Below are positions 1-6,804 of a DNA stretch of 12,787 bases, one piece after another; within the stretch, counting starts at the first letter, position 1, and each line of letters begins with the position of its first letter. The position numbers and the translations under genes are program-made. The notes beneath the pieces were generated by a model. That model saw only the letters and a list, made by a program, of their open reading frames with translations. It had not been told where the DNA came from and did no database searches. Location of the stretch: positions 1-12,787 of the forward strand of contig JANXNO010000581.1 in NCBI GenBank assembly GCA_025354075.1, in the 5' to 3' direction. The stretch is from Burkholderiales bacterium. Its GTDB lineage: Bacteria; Pseudomonadota; Gammaproteobacteria; Burkholderiales; Casimicrobiaceae.

Positions 1-19
1 AACAAGTGAAGCTGTATTT

Positions 20-685
20 TTACTCGTAATACGATGGCGCGGAACGTCGCGAAGGCTCGCCCTTCGGCACCAGATCGAAACGCGCTTCGAGTACATGAAC
101 GTTGCTCGGATCAAAGGTGACCCGGCGCGGCATCGAGGGCGTCACCTGCCCCGGAATCAGCAGGCTCGGATGCGTGATAAACACGTCGTACTCGCCGGGC
201 GGCAAATTTTCGATGACTGCTGAGCCCGCCTTGCTGGTCTTACCGAACCAGGGCGAATCAACCACGTAAATGTGCGCATTCATCCAGTCGTGGATCAGGC
301 ATTGCAGCGTGATCAGACCAGGCTTGTCGAGTAGCGTCGGCTCCGGTTCTTTACGGGTGTATACCTTATGTTCAAACGCGCTCGGGCCGGATAGCACCTT
401 GATGTGGTGCTCGTTACGGTCCCGGTTCGGAAAGCGCATTTTGGTGCCGGTTTGCACCACACTGACGTAGGGTTCAAATTTGTAATACGACTGCTCGACC
501 ATGCCGCTGGCGGTGGGCAAGGCCGCTAGTGCCTTGCCGCCAACTGGCAGGGCGTACACCACCGCGTTCATCACTGGCGCGCCGTTTCGATCCTTGATTT
601 GCGCAACCAGCGTCCCGGCCAGCGTCGGCAGAGCAACGACTGCCGACAGCAAAGCACTGAGCAAAATGAATGGGCGTGGCTGCAT
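20..685 (-). CDS. Exported cupredoxin-like (type 1 copper) protein, methylamine-utilisation-protein-like
   Basis: This is a 221-residue predicted periplasmic protein. Residues 1-23 form a signal peptide (MQPRPF start, hydrophobic LLSALLSAVVAL core, cleavage near TLA/GT). The centre looks like a blue-copper fold: NEHH at 91-94 offers the first His ligand, and C129-x2-H132-x2-M135 supplies the Cys, His and Met ligands of a type 1 site. Residues 24-50 and about 153-205 (AVIENLPPGEYDVFI) resemble beta-sandwich, carboxypeptidase-regulatory-like segments. Homologues are often labelled methylamine utilisation protein, but no mau genes are visible, so a general electron-transfer or copper-binding role is safer. 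I chose the start at 685 because GGAGA lies 8 nt upstream; an in-frame ATG at 721 lacks such a site. The gene is divergent from the next one. Fold and ligands are read from sequence; function is inferred. Confidence 0.8.
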   Translation of the reverse strand: MQPRPFILLSALLSAVVALPTLAGTLVAQIKDRNGAPVMNAVVYALPVGGKALAALPTASGMVEQSYYKFEPYVSVVQTGTKMRFPNRDRNEHHIKVLSGPSAFEHKVYTRKEPEPTLLDKPGLITLQCLIHDWMNAHIYVVDSPWFGKTSKAGSAVIENLPPGEYDVFITHPSLLIPGQVTPSMPRRVTFDPSNVHVLEARFDLVPKGEPSRRSAPSYYE

Positions 686-749
686 AAAAAAGTCTCCAGA
701 AAACCGGATGGTTGTGAGCAAGAACGGAATCTACGTTAACTTTGCGCCC

Positions 750-1190
750 ATGTCATCCGTCATTATTCGTATTGTCAACGCAGCTCGTGTGCTGTGGGTC
801 GCGCCGGTTAGCGTTTTTGCGCTGCCGTTGCTGCCGCTCGCGCTGTGGCGCGGGAAGTGGCGCGTCAACAATGGTGTGCTCGAAATCGTGAGCCCTGCGC
901 TGTCGTGGTTTTTGCAGGGTCCGTGGTTTCGCGCGATGTCGGGCGGCACGGGCTTTGCGGCGGCAACCATGGGTCACGTCATCGTTGCCCGTGACAGCGG
1001 CTGCATGGATCGCTGCCGCGTGCATGAGCACGTTCATGTGCGACAGTGCGAGCGCTGGGGCGCGCTGTTTCCGCTGGCGTACGTCAGCGCCGGGTTATAT
1101 GCCGCGTGGCGAGCCCGGCGCTGGTCCGCCTACTACTGGGATAACCAATTTGAACGCGAGGCAAGGGCCGCTGAAAATTTACCGGTGTAG
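750..1190 (+). CDS. Small membrane-associated protein with an HExxH metallopeptidase-like motif
   Basis: This is a 146-residue protein of unknown function. A hydrophobic stretch at about 12-33 (VLWVAPVSVFALPLLPLALW) is a likely membrane anchor. The most telling segment is H92-E93-H94-V95-H96, an HExxH pattern typical of zinc metallopeptidases. It is followed by RQCERWG, a second hydrophobic patch (FPLAYVSAGLYAAW, 107-120) and DNQFEREA near 131-138, where a Glu could be a third zinc ligand. I recall conserved uncharacterised bacterial proteins with the pattern HExVHVRQxERWG, so this is probably a real family. The start is uncertain: ATG at 750 and ATG at 708 are in frame and neither has a clear ribosome-binding site. 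I prefer 750 because 708 would leave only 22 bp to the divergent gene. The stop codon lies within a REP-like repeat. Protease activity is unproven. Confidence 0.65.
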   Translation: MSSVIIRIVNAARVLWVAPVSVFALPLLPLALWRGKWRVNNGVLEIVSPALSWFLQGPWFRAMSGGTGFAAATMGHVIVARDSGCMDRCRVHEHVHVRQCERWGALFPLAYVSAGLYAAWRARRWSAYYWDNQFEREARAAENLPV

Positions 1191-1249
1191 CAGCGGCTGG
1201 TCGCGAGCATTACGCGGTCAGTCATGCGTCGCCAAAAGCGGCTCCTACA
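1186..1249. repeat. REP-like inverted pair (REPIN/BIME-type)
   Basis: Two similar units face each other. The left arm starts TGTAGCAGCGGCTGGTCGCGA; read from the opposite strand, the right arm starts TGTAGGAGCCGCTTTTGGCGA. Both begin with GTAG, the head tetranucleotide of REP elements mobilised by RAYT transposases, followed by a short GC-rich imperfect palindrome. The left GTAG supplies the TAG stop of the upstream gene. No RAYT gene is in the window. Confidence 0.6.
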
Positions 1250-1288
1250 AAATACATGCTTACAGACAGCCTTTTTATAAAAAACAGC

Positions 1289-1488
1289 ATGAACGTAAAA
1301 GACAGCAACGGCAACCTGCTCGCGGACGGCGACTCGGTGACTACCAAGTCAAAGGCACCTCGGTCACGCTCAAGCGCGGCACGCTGGTGAAAAACATTCG
1401 CCTCACCGACGACGAAGAGGAAATTGAATGCAATGTGGACAAGGTCAAGGGGCTGGTGTTGAAGACGTGCTTTTTAAAAAAGGCATAA
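1289..1488 (+). pseudogene. PhnA (YjdM C-terminal) domain protein, frameshifted
   Basis: The first frame from ATG 1289 reads MNVKDSNGNLLADGDSVT and then runs to a TGA at 1388-1390 in unrelated residues. The -1 frame picks up the rest of the same domain: VKGTSVTLKRGTLVKNIRL, then IECNVDKVKGLVLKTC and FLKKA, stopping at 1486-1488. Joined, they make a stand-alone PhnA-family domain of about 65 residues. The family normally has about six residues (such as LIKDLK) between DSVT and VKG. Here most of these are missing, which fits a small deletion of about 10-13 nt rather than one miscalled base. PhnA-domain proteins are small and of unclear biochemical role; the old phosphonate-uptake label is not well supported. 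No strong ribosome-binding site precedes 1289. The gene is probably inactive. Confidence 0.7.
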
Positions 1489-1629
1489 CAGCTTATTGCT
1501 GAAACCCTTATTTAATCTGGGCTCGTATCCTTTTTTTACAATAAGTCGATTTACTGATCAATATGCTAATCAGCCCTCATTTGTAAACGCTTTCGGCCTA
1601 AAGCTGTTGTGCGATGGGTTCACCGATTC

Positions 1630-1693
1630 AGCCCAAGTCAGAAGGGCCGGCAGCGCGCGAAAGTAGCCCACGAACACGCGCGCCGCTTGGGCT
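1630..1693. terminator. Long stem-loop after the oxidoreductase gene, possible terminator
   Basis: AGCCCAAG at 1630-1637 pairs with CTTGGGCT at 1686-1693. Inside these, GCGCGC-rich arms (about 1649-1659 and 1677-1684) also pair. The structure begins 15 bp beyond the minus-strand stop at 1708. There is no T-tract on either strand, so this may be an mRNA 3'-end stabiliser rather than a Rho-independent terminator. The rest of 1489-1707 is AT-rich (T7 at about 1532-1538), with a weak CTTATTG/CAATAAG inverted repeat and no gene that I can support. Confidence 0.35.
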
Positions 1694-1707
1694 TCGCACG
1701 AAAAATG

Positions 1708-2541
1708 TCAGTAACTGAGCCGCGCCACCGCACGCAGCACCTCGGGTGTCGTGGTTGGAAAGCCAAAGAATTCCAGATACGCCGGGATTTGCTCGAACAG
1801 CATATCGGTGCCGATCTGCACCGGACATCCGCGCGCCTTCGCAGCAGCGAGGAAGGCGGTCATTTCTGTCTTCATCACCACTTCGCCGACGAAAGTGGTT
1901 GGCGCGATGCGCGACACGTCCATGGGTAATTCATCACCCACGTTCATGCCCATTGGCGTGGCGTTGACGACGACATCGTAACCGGCGGGATCGTTCGAGT
2001 CGGTAGTGACTTCGAGCGCGGCGTAGTGGCTGCTCAGCCGTGCGGCAAGTCCGTCTGCGGACCTGGCGTTCCTGTCAAACAAGCCGATCCCGGCAACCCC
2101 GGCGGCAGCGAAGGATGCAGCGATCGCGCACCCCACGCCTCCACATCCGACGACCAACACACGCGCGCCGTGAAGCTTCAAGCCCTTGCGCAACAGGCCG
2201 CGCACAAAGCCCGCGCCGTCGAACATGTCACCGAGCAAGGTGCCATCGGAACGCAACAAAATCGCATTGCAAGCACCGGCAATCAACGCTGTAGGTGAGA
2301 GTTCGTCGACCAATCCGCAGGTACTCACTTTATGCGGCATCGTGATCAGCGCACCCCGAACGTTGGTGAACTTGAAGATGGTGCGCAGTGCGCCCTCATA
2401 GTCCTCGGCCTTCACGCCCATCGGCACCACCGCCGCGTCAATTCCCACGCTTTCGAAGTACGGGTTGTAGATCATCGGCGCTTTGAAGGCGTGCGTGGGG
2501 TAGCCAATGTGAGCGATAAGAGTGGTCGTGCCGCGAATCAT
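1708..2541 (-). CDS. Shikimate-dehydrogenase-like NAD(P) oxidoreductase with altered substrate site
   Basis: This 277-residue protein has the two-domain AroE/YdiB architecture. In the N-terminal substrate domain, catalytic Lys71 (ITMPHK), Asn92 (GACNA) and Asp108 (GDMFDG) match E. coli AroE Lys65, Asn86 and Asp102. The dinucleotide domain has VGCGGVG at 131-137, then D156 in GLFDRN; an acid here suggests NAD rather than NADP. VVNATPMGM (191-199) and Gln251 near the end also fit the family. Unusually, the AroE GNPIAHSKSP segment aligns without gaps to GYPTHAFKAP (13-22), so the two serines that bind the shikimate carboxylate are Phe19 and Ala21. NTDG is MFDG. It is therefore unlikely to be the biosynthetic enzyme and probably oxidises another hydroxy acid. 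It is the last gene after the TRAP operon, 175 bp downstream of dctP. Only a weak ribosome-binding site precedes ATG 2541. Confidence 0.85.
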   Translation of the reverse strand: MIRGTTTLIAHIGYPTHAFKAPMIYNPYFESVGIDAAVVPMGVKAEDYEGALRTIFKFTNVRGALITMPHKVSTCGLVDELSPTALIAGACNAILLRSDGTLLGDMFDGAGFVRGLLRKGLKLHGARVLVVGCGGVGCAIAASFAAAGVAGIGLFDRNARSADGLAARLSSHYAALEVTTDSNDPAGYDVVVNATPMGMNVGDELPMDVSRIAPTTFVGEVVMKTEMTAFLAAAKARGCPVQIGTDMLFEQIPAYLEFFGFPTTTPEVLRAVARLSY

Positions 2542-2644
2542 GATGTAGTCTGCTGTTTGGGGGATACTCGCGTCTACGCCTGCAACAGCAATTTTTTGTC
2601 ATCACGTTGGTTTGCAGGTAAAACGGATATCTTGTTTTGCTGCT

Positions 2645-2694
2645 CTCCTGCGGGGTGCAGGAGTTGGTCTGACGGCAACCCTCTTCCGCGAGGG
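2645..2694. other. Two stem-loops between dctP and the oxidoreductase gene
   Basis: CTCCTGC (2645-2651) pairs with GCAGGAG (2657-2663) over a 5-nt loop. CCCTC (2679-2683) pairs with GAGGG (2690-2694) over a 6-nt loop. On the coding (minus) strand neither is followed by a U-run, so they look like 3'-end stabilisers or partial attenuators of the dctP message rather than terminators. The role is inferred. Confidence 0.4.
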
Positions 2695-2716
2695 AGAGAG
2701 TCACGGTTACGCCAAT

Positions 2717-3724
2717 TTATTTGCGCAACTTGGCCAGCTCGGCCATCATTTCGTTGACTGTTGCATCGCCCACGCTGGCGCTGAACTGAGCGATCACAGG
2801 TTTCATCTTTTCACGCAGCTTGCCGACTTCAGCAGGTGAAAACTGCGTCACAGTCATGCCATTTTTCTTGAGCAGTTCAAGATTGCTGGCCACCGCTGCG
2901 CGAGCCTCGGCGCGTTGAACGACAGCCGCTTCAACGGCAGCGTCGCCGATGATCTTCTTCTCGGCAGGTGAAAAGGTGTCCCACACTTTTTTGCTGAACA
3001 GCACGGATTGCGGATTATATTGATGGTTGGTAAGCGCGATATTTTTTTGCACTTCCCAGAACTTGTTCGCGGCGATCACACTGATCGGATTCTCTTGCCC
3101 GTCAATCGCGCCCTGCTCCAGACCGCTGTAAACCTCGGCGAACGGCATCGGGGTTGGGTTGGCACCCAGCGCCTTGACCCAGGCCACATTGATCGGGTTT
3201 GGAATCACGCGCAGTTTCAATCCTGCGATGTCTTCAACTTTATTAAGCGGTCGCTTGCCGTTGGTGATCTGGCGATAGCCGAGTTCCCAGTACGCGAGTC
3301 CAACCAAGCCTTTGGGCTCCAGCAGCGCATGCATTTTTTTACCGACCGGGCCGTCTACGATGGCGTCCGATTCTTTCTCGTTAGCGAACAGGAAAGGGAA
3401 GTCAAAAATGGCGACATCCTTGACTTCGCTGGCCAAAATTCCGGTATTCATCACGGCCATTTCAACGGTGCCGCCTTTAAGTGAAGACACAAGCGCCTGA
3501 TCCGTGCCCAGCGTGCTGTTGAAGAACAGTGTGGTCTTGATCTTGCCGCCGGACCGTGCCAACACCAGTTCGGCAAACTTCTTCATACCGGCTGCCGCAG
3601 GATGCGTGTCCGGACTGCTGAGACCGAATTTAAGCGTGTGCTCCTTGATGTCTTGCGCCGATGCAGCACCGAACGCGGCAATGGCCGCTGCGGCGACGAT
3701 GGATTTGAGTAACAAACGTTTCAT
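2717..3724 (-). CDS. dctP: TRAP transporter substrate-binding protein, DctP family
   Basis: This 335-residue periplasmic protein captures an organic acid and delivers it to the DctQM membrane complex. It has a clear signal peptide (MKRLLLKSIVAAAAIAAFG, cleavage ASA/QD after residue 23). DctP-family marks include GYRQITN with Arg151, GLKLRV with Arg172 (the usual carboxylate-pairing arginine), then NPINVAWVKALGANPTPMP, the PFAEVYSGLEQGAIDGQENP block, and EVQKNIALTNH. Length is typical. AAAGGAGC lies just upstream of the ATG, a strong ribosome-binding site. It is the third TRAP gene, separated from dctM by 136 bp and flanked downstream by two hairpins, which may let it be made in excess of the membrane subunits. 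The ligand cannot be read from sequence; the neighbouring oxidoreductase hints at a cyclic or hydroxylated carboxylate. Confidence 0.93.
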   Translation of the reverse strand: MKRLLLKSIVAAAAIAAFGAASAQDIKEHTLKFGLSSPDTHPAAAGMKKFAELVLARSGGKIKTTLFFNSTLGTDQALVSSLKGGTVEMAVMNTGILASEVKDVAIFDFPFLFANEKESDAIVDGPVGKKMHALLEPKGLVGLAYWELGYRQITNGKRPLNKVEDIAGLKLRVIPNPINVAWVKALGANPTPMPFAEVYSGLEQGAIDGQENPISVIAANKFWEVQKNIALTNHQYNPQSVLFSKKVWDTFSPAEKKIIGDAAVEAAVVQRAEARAAVASNLELLKKNGMTVTQFSPAEVGKLREKMKPVIAQFSASVGDATVNEMMAELAKLRK

Positions 3725-3860
3725 ATGAGCTCCTTTGAGTAGTAAATCGGGTAGTAAAAATACGCTAATAAAATTCTGTGATGTCTGTTCCGTGTCGCGA
3801 AGATGCCTTCCCGGTAAACGGTTCGCACCGTGAAACGCTTACTCGCTTACCCTCGGTTCA

Positions 3861-5138
3861 TCAGTAAAACCAGCGCGCTGGCACCATCACCAGTTGCGGG
3901 AAAGCCACCATCAAAAACATGATCGCAAACTGCGCGATCATGAATGGAATCACGCCCTTGGTGACCTCGTCCATGCTGATCTTGCCAACACCGGCGACCG
4001 CGTTAAGCACGGTGCCGACGGGCGGCGTAATCAGGCCAATCGCATTGTTAATGATGAACAGCACGCCGAAGTAAACGGGGTCAATACCTGCCGCTTTCAC
4101 CACAGGCATGAGCACGGGTGTCAGCAGCAAAATAGTCGGCGTCATGTCCAGTGCCGTACCGACAACCATGGTCAGAATCATGATGGCCAGCATGAGCAGT
4201 CGGGGACTGCTCAGCAGCGGTTCCAGCAGTTCGACCACTTGCGCGGGCAAGTTGGCCACGGTAATCAGCCACGCAGAAACCATTGCGGCGGCGACCAAAA
4301 ACATGACGATTGCGCAGGTCGTCGCCGATGAAATGAACAGCGGCACCAGCTGTTTGAAATTCAGTTCCTTGTAGATAAACACCGATACGAACAACGCGTA
4401 GACCGCCGCAACTACAGCGGCCTCAGTGGGCGTGAACACGCCGAACTTGAGGCCAAAGATAATGATGAACGGCAACACCAGCGCCCATGTCGCATCCTTT
4501 AGCGCAACCATCACTTCGCCGGAAGTTTTGCGTGGTGGTGGCTGGAACGTTTCGTTTCTCACGAGATACCACCACGTGAACCAGAGTGACGCCGCGAGCA
4601 TGACGCCGGGCACGATGCCCGCCATGAACAACTTGGAAATCGACACGTTGGCGGAAACGCCAAAAATGACGAACCCGATGCTCGGCGGAATAATCGGCGC
4701 GATGATGCCAGCGGAAGCGATCAACCCGGCAGAGCGAGCGCGATCATGGCCGGCGGCAACCATCATCGGCAGCAGCAACGCGGTGAGCGCCGCAGCATCC
4801 GCAACAGCCGACCCCGACAGCGAAGCCATAATCACGGCGGCCACGATGGTGACGTAACCCAGACCGCCCTTGATATGCCCCACCAGCGCCATAGCGAAGT
4901 TAACGATACGTCGCGACAGTCCACCCGCATTCATGATCTCACCGGCCAGCATGAAAAACGGCACCGCGAGCAATGGGAAGCTGTTGGCACCCTCGATCAC
5001 GTTCTGCGCGAGGATTTGCGCGTCGAACATGCCCAGATGCCACATCAGTGCGGCACCGCACAGCAAGAGCGAGAAAGCAATCGGAACGCCCAGCGCCATC
5101 GCGGCCAGCATCGAGCCCAGAAAAATTGCGATTGTCAT
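3861..5138 (-). CDS. dctM: TRAP transporter large permease, DctM family
   Basis: This 425-residue, strongly hydrophobic protein forms the transport channel of the TRAP system, coupling uptake to the sodium or proton gradient. Roughly a dozen membrane segments run from MTIAIFLGSMLAAMALGVP to PFMIAQFAIMFLMVAFP. DctM landmarks are present: FPLLAVPFFMLAGEIMNAGG, the SLSGSAVADAAAL segment, IIPPSIGFVIFG, the TPTEAAVVAAVYAL stretch, and NNAIGLITPPVGTVLN near the C-terminus. The start at 5138 is set by GGGAGA 7 nt upstream and by the family N-terminus; an in-frame ATG at 5273 would read 45 Arg-rich residues back over dctQ. It follows dctQ by 14 bp in the same operon. Confidence 0.94.
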   Translation of the reverse strand: MTIAIFLGSMLAAMALGVPIAFSLLLCGAALMWHLGMFDAQILAQNVIEGANSFPLLAVPFFMLAGEIMNAGGLSRRIVNFAMALVGHIKGGLGYVTIVAAVIMASLSGSAVADAAALTALLLPMMVAAGHDRARSAGLIASAGIIAPIIPPSIGFVIFGVSANVSISKLFMAGIVPGVMLAASLWFTWWYLVRNETFQPPPRKTSGEVMVALKDATWALVLPFIIIFGLKFGVFTPTEAAVVAAVYALFVSVFIYKELNFKQLVPLFISSATTCAIVMFLVAAAMVSAWLITVANLPAQVVELLEPLLSSPRLLMLAIMILTMVVGTALDMTPTILLLTPVLMPVVKAAGIDPVYFGVLFIINNAIGLITPPVGTVLNAVAGVGKISMDEVTKGVIPFMIAQFAIMFLMVAFPQLVMVPARWFY

Positions 5139-5152
5139 GGCGCTTCTCCCTT

Positions 5153-5716
5153 CTAATGTTTTTGGTGGGATGAAGCGCCGTTGTCGGAGCCGGTGTTGGC
5201 GTGGGGAGCCTCTTCCGATTCCTGCATCAGTATCAAGTGATCGTCGTCGATCTTGCCCGCGACTAAACGCCACAGATCACTCAGAATGATCAAGCCTCCG
5301 AGAATCGACAGCGCCATGCCTGAGGCGTAAAAGTAGCCCATCGACACCTCCATGACCGCGCTGGTTGAGTCCCAGTTCACCACCGTCTGATCGTATGAGC
5401 CTTTAAAGATGAGCCACAGGCAATACAGCATGAGCAGCAATGAAATGCCCATGCAGATGCGCTTGCCAGTGGGACCGAGGCGGCCGACCAACATATCGGT
5501 GCCGAGGTGACCATTTTTTCGCAGCGCGACAACGGCGCCAAGGAACGTGAGCCAGACGAATAGCCATCGCGACAGCTCTTCCGAAACAGTAAAGCCTGAG
5601 TTGAAGGCGTAACGCATCAATACGTTGCCGAACACCAGCACCACCATCACCGCAAGCATTGCAGCAATCAAATATCCGATGAGCGCGCAATAGCCGTCGA
5701 TGAATTTTTCCATCAT
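5153..5716 (-). CDS. dctQ: TRAP transporter small permease, DctQ family
   Basis: This 187-residue protein is the small membrane subunit that pairs with DctM. Four hydrophobic segments are visible (about 12-32, 46-64, 87-105 and 129-148). The DctQ signature lies between helices 1 and 2: NVLMRYAFNSGFTVSEELSR, then WLFVWLTFLGAVVALRKNGH. The last 40 residues are polar and acidic (EESEEAP-like, ending SSHQKH), a cytoplasmic tail longer than in many relatives. Two adjacent ATGs start the gene (5716 and 5713), preceded by a near-perfect AAGGAGGAG ribosome-binding site (5721-5729). It is the first gene of the operon, 36 bp downstream of a palindromic operator-like site. Confidence 0.93.
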   Translation of the reverse strand: MMEKFIDGYCALIGYLIAAMLAVMVVLVFGNVLMRYAFNSGFTVSEELSRWLFVWLTFLGAVVALRKNGHLGTDMLVGRLGPTGKRICMGISLLLMLYCLWLIFKGSYDQTVVNWDSTSAVMEVSMGYFYASGMALSILGGLIILSDLWRLVAGKIDDDHLILMQESEEAPHANTGSDNGASSHQKH

Positions 5717-5751
5717 AAATCTCCTCCTTATGACATCCTGATTCGTAATGT

Positions 5752-5765
5752 ACTAACTAGTTAGT
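5752..5765. promoter_or_regulatory. Perfect 14-bp palindrome, likely TetR-family operator
   Basis: ACTAACTAGTTAGT is a perfect palindrome lying between the TetR gene and dctQ, 36 bp upstream of the dctQ start. Size, symmetry and position match operators of TetR-family repressors. A plausible minus-strand TTGCAT -35 element lies immediately upstream, so bound protein would cover the promoter or early transcript. It is most likely the target of the adjacent regulator, controlling dctQMP. The assignment is inferred. Confidence 0.6.
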
Positions 5766-5845
5766 TTTGCTATGCAAGTGTTTACCCTAAATCTCGGTTC
5801 AAGTTGTCTGTCGCGCAAGTTGGGCTGCCAGACCGAACGTGAGCC

Positions 5846-6571
5846 TTACTTGCGCGCGAAGCGTACGATCATCTCGATCACGCTGTCCCGACGCTCGCGC
5901 AACACCCGCGGCGCATCAAAATCGCGCTTGAAAATCAGTGAAAACGTGTGGCGGTTTGCGACGTTGAAAAAAGTTAACGCCGAAATGGACGCGTGCAGAT
6001 CGACCGCGTCGAGATTCGCTCGAAACACACCGGAAGTTACGCCTCGTTCGTAAAGCGTTTTCACAGCAGAAATAGCGGTCACGTTGAGTTTTTGAATCAC
6101 CTTGCTCTGCGCCATGAACGCGCCACGCTCCATGTTCTCGGTCATCACCAGGCGAATAAATTCACTGTTGTCATGATGGTGATCAAAGGTAAATCCCACC
6201 AGTTTGCGCAGCGCATCTTCTGGCGACAAATCCTCCAGGTGCAACTCCGCCTCAATGGCTCGCATACGGCGATATGCCTCTTCCAGCACGGCAATATACA
6301 AGCCCTCTTTGCTGCCGAAATAGTAGTAAATCATGCGCTTGCTGGTCTGCGTCGCGGCGGCGATTTCATCAATACGTGCGCCGCTCAATCCCTTCTCGGC
6401 GAACTCCTTAGTCGCGACGTCGAGGATGCCCGCCATGGTGCGCGCCGGATCGTTGGTTCGGCCGGGCGCTGCAGCTTTGCTGGCCTTGACAGCTTTTGTA
6501 ATCTTGCTCATTTTGACTGGCTTGACTGAGTCTGCACGACGTTGTGGCGAAGAATGTACTGGTTCGTTCAT
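5846..6571 (-). CDS. TetR/AcrR-family transcriptional regulator
   Basis: This 241-residue regulator has a typical TetR DNA-binding domain: helix 1 GILDVATKEFAEKG (48-61), then the helix-turn-helix at about 66-86 (RIDEIAAATQTSKRMIYYYF), then GSKEGLYIAVLEEAY. The rest is a ligand-binding and dimerisation domain with a His-rich stretch (FDHHHDN) and a C-terminal FARK. The first 40 residues are a Lys/Ala-rich, probably disordered extension (SKITKAVKASKAAAPG). An alternative start at Met21 (6511) is possible, and neither start has a strong ribosome-binding site. It lies directly upstream of and codirectional with dctQMP, with a perfect palindrome between them, so it probably represses or autoregulates this operon in response to the transported acid or a metabolite of it. 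Confidence 0.9.
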   Translation of the reverse strand: MNEPVHSSPQRRADSVKPVKMSKITKAVKASKAAAPGRTNDPARTMAGILDVATKEFAEKGLSGARIDEIAAATQTSKRMIYYYFGSKEGLYIAVLEEAYRRMRAIEAELHLEDLSPEDALRKLVGFTFDHHHDNSEFIRLVMTENMERGAFMAQSKVIQKLNVTAISAVKTLYERGVTSGVFRANLDAVDLHASISALTFFNVANRHTFSLIFKRDFDAPRVLRERRDSVIEMIVRFARK

Positions 6572-6804
6572 TTCATGAGTATAGAGCGATGCTGCTCACG
6601 CGAACAAACCACCCGAAAGTGAACGCACCGCTCATAGCGGAATGCGCGAAATGGACCAGTCGGCTAATGGCCGCCTCAATGGTGAAGTAATAGTGATCGA
6701 ATTCGGGGCCCCTGGGCTCGGGGAGCGCGACGACTTTAAGAATTAAGGCCTGTGAGCGCATCGCGCGCTCGCCCGATTCAAAAATAATTGTTAGTAAAAA
6801 TCAT

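Noticed and set aside
501..749. N-terminal extension of the HExxH protein gene back to 501
   Set aside because: It runs antisense through the signal-peptide end of the cupredoxin-like gene, and its residues look like noise; the family-like part begins near 750.
955..1288. Open frame upstream of the PhnA-like fragment
   Set aside because: It overlaps the HExxH protein gene in another frame and crosses the REP pair; only the part after about 1324 resembles PhnA.
5139..5273. DctM extension starting at 5273
   Set aside because: It overlaps the end of dctQ in another frame, and the internal ATG at 5138 has a good ribosome-binding site.
3894..5289. Several long plus-strand open frames opposite dctM
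   Set aside because: Composition rich in His, Gln and Arg or in Ser and Ala, with no recognisable domains; they are antisense shadows of a GC-rich membrane protein gene.
6572..6804. Regulatory site upstream of the tautomerase gene (GGGGCCCC, and an imperfect CTTTAAGAATTAAGG inverted repeat)
   Set aside because: Short, low-information palindromes with no clear match to the TetR operator; not enough to call.
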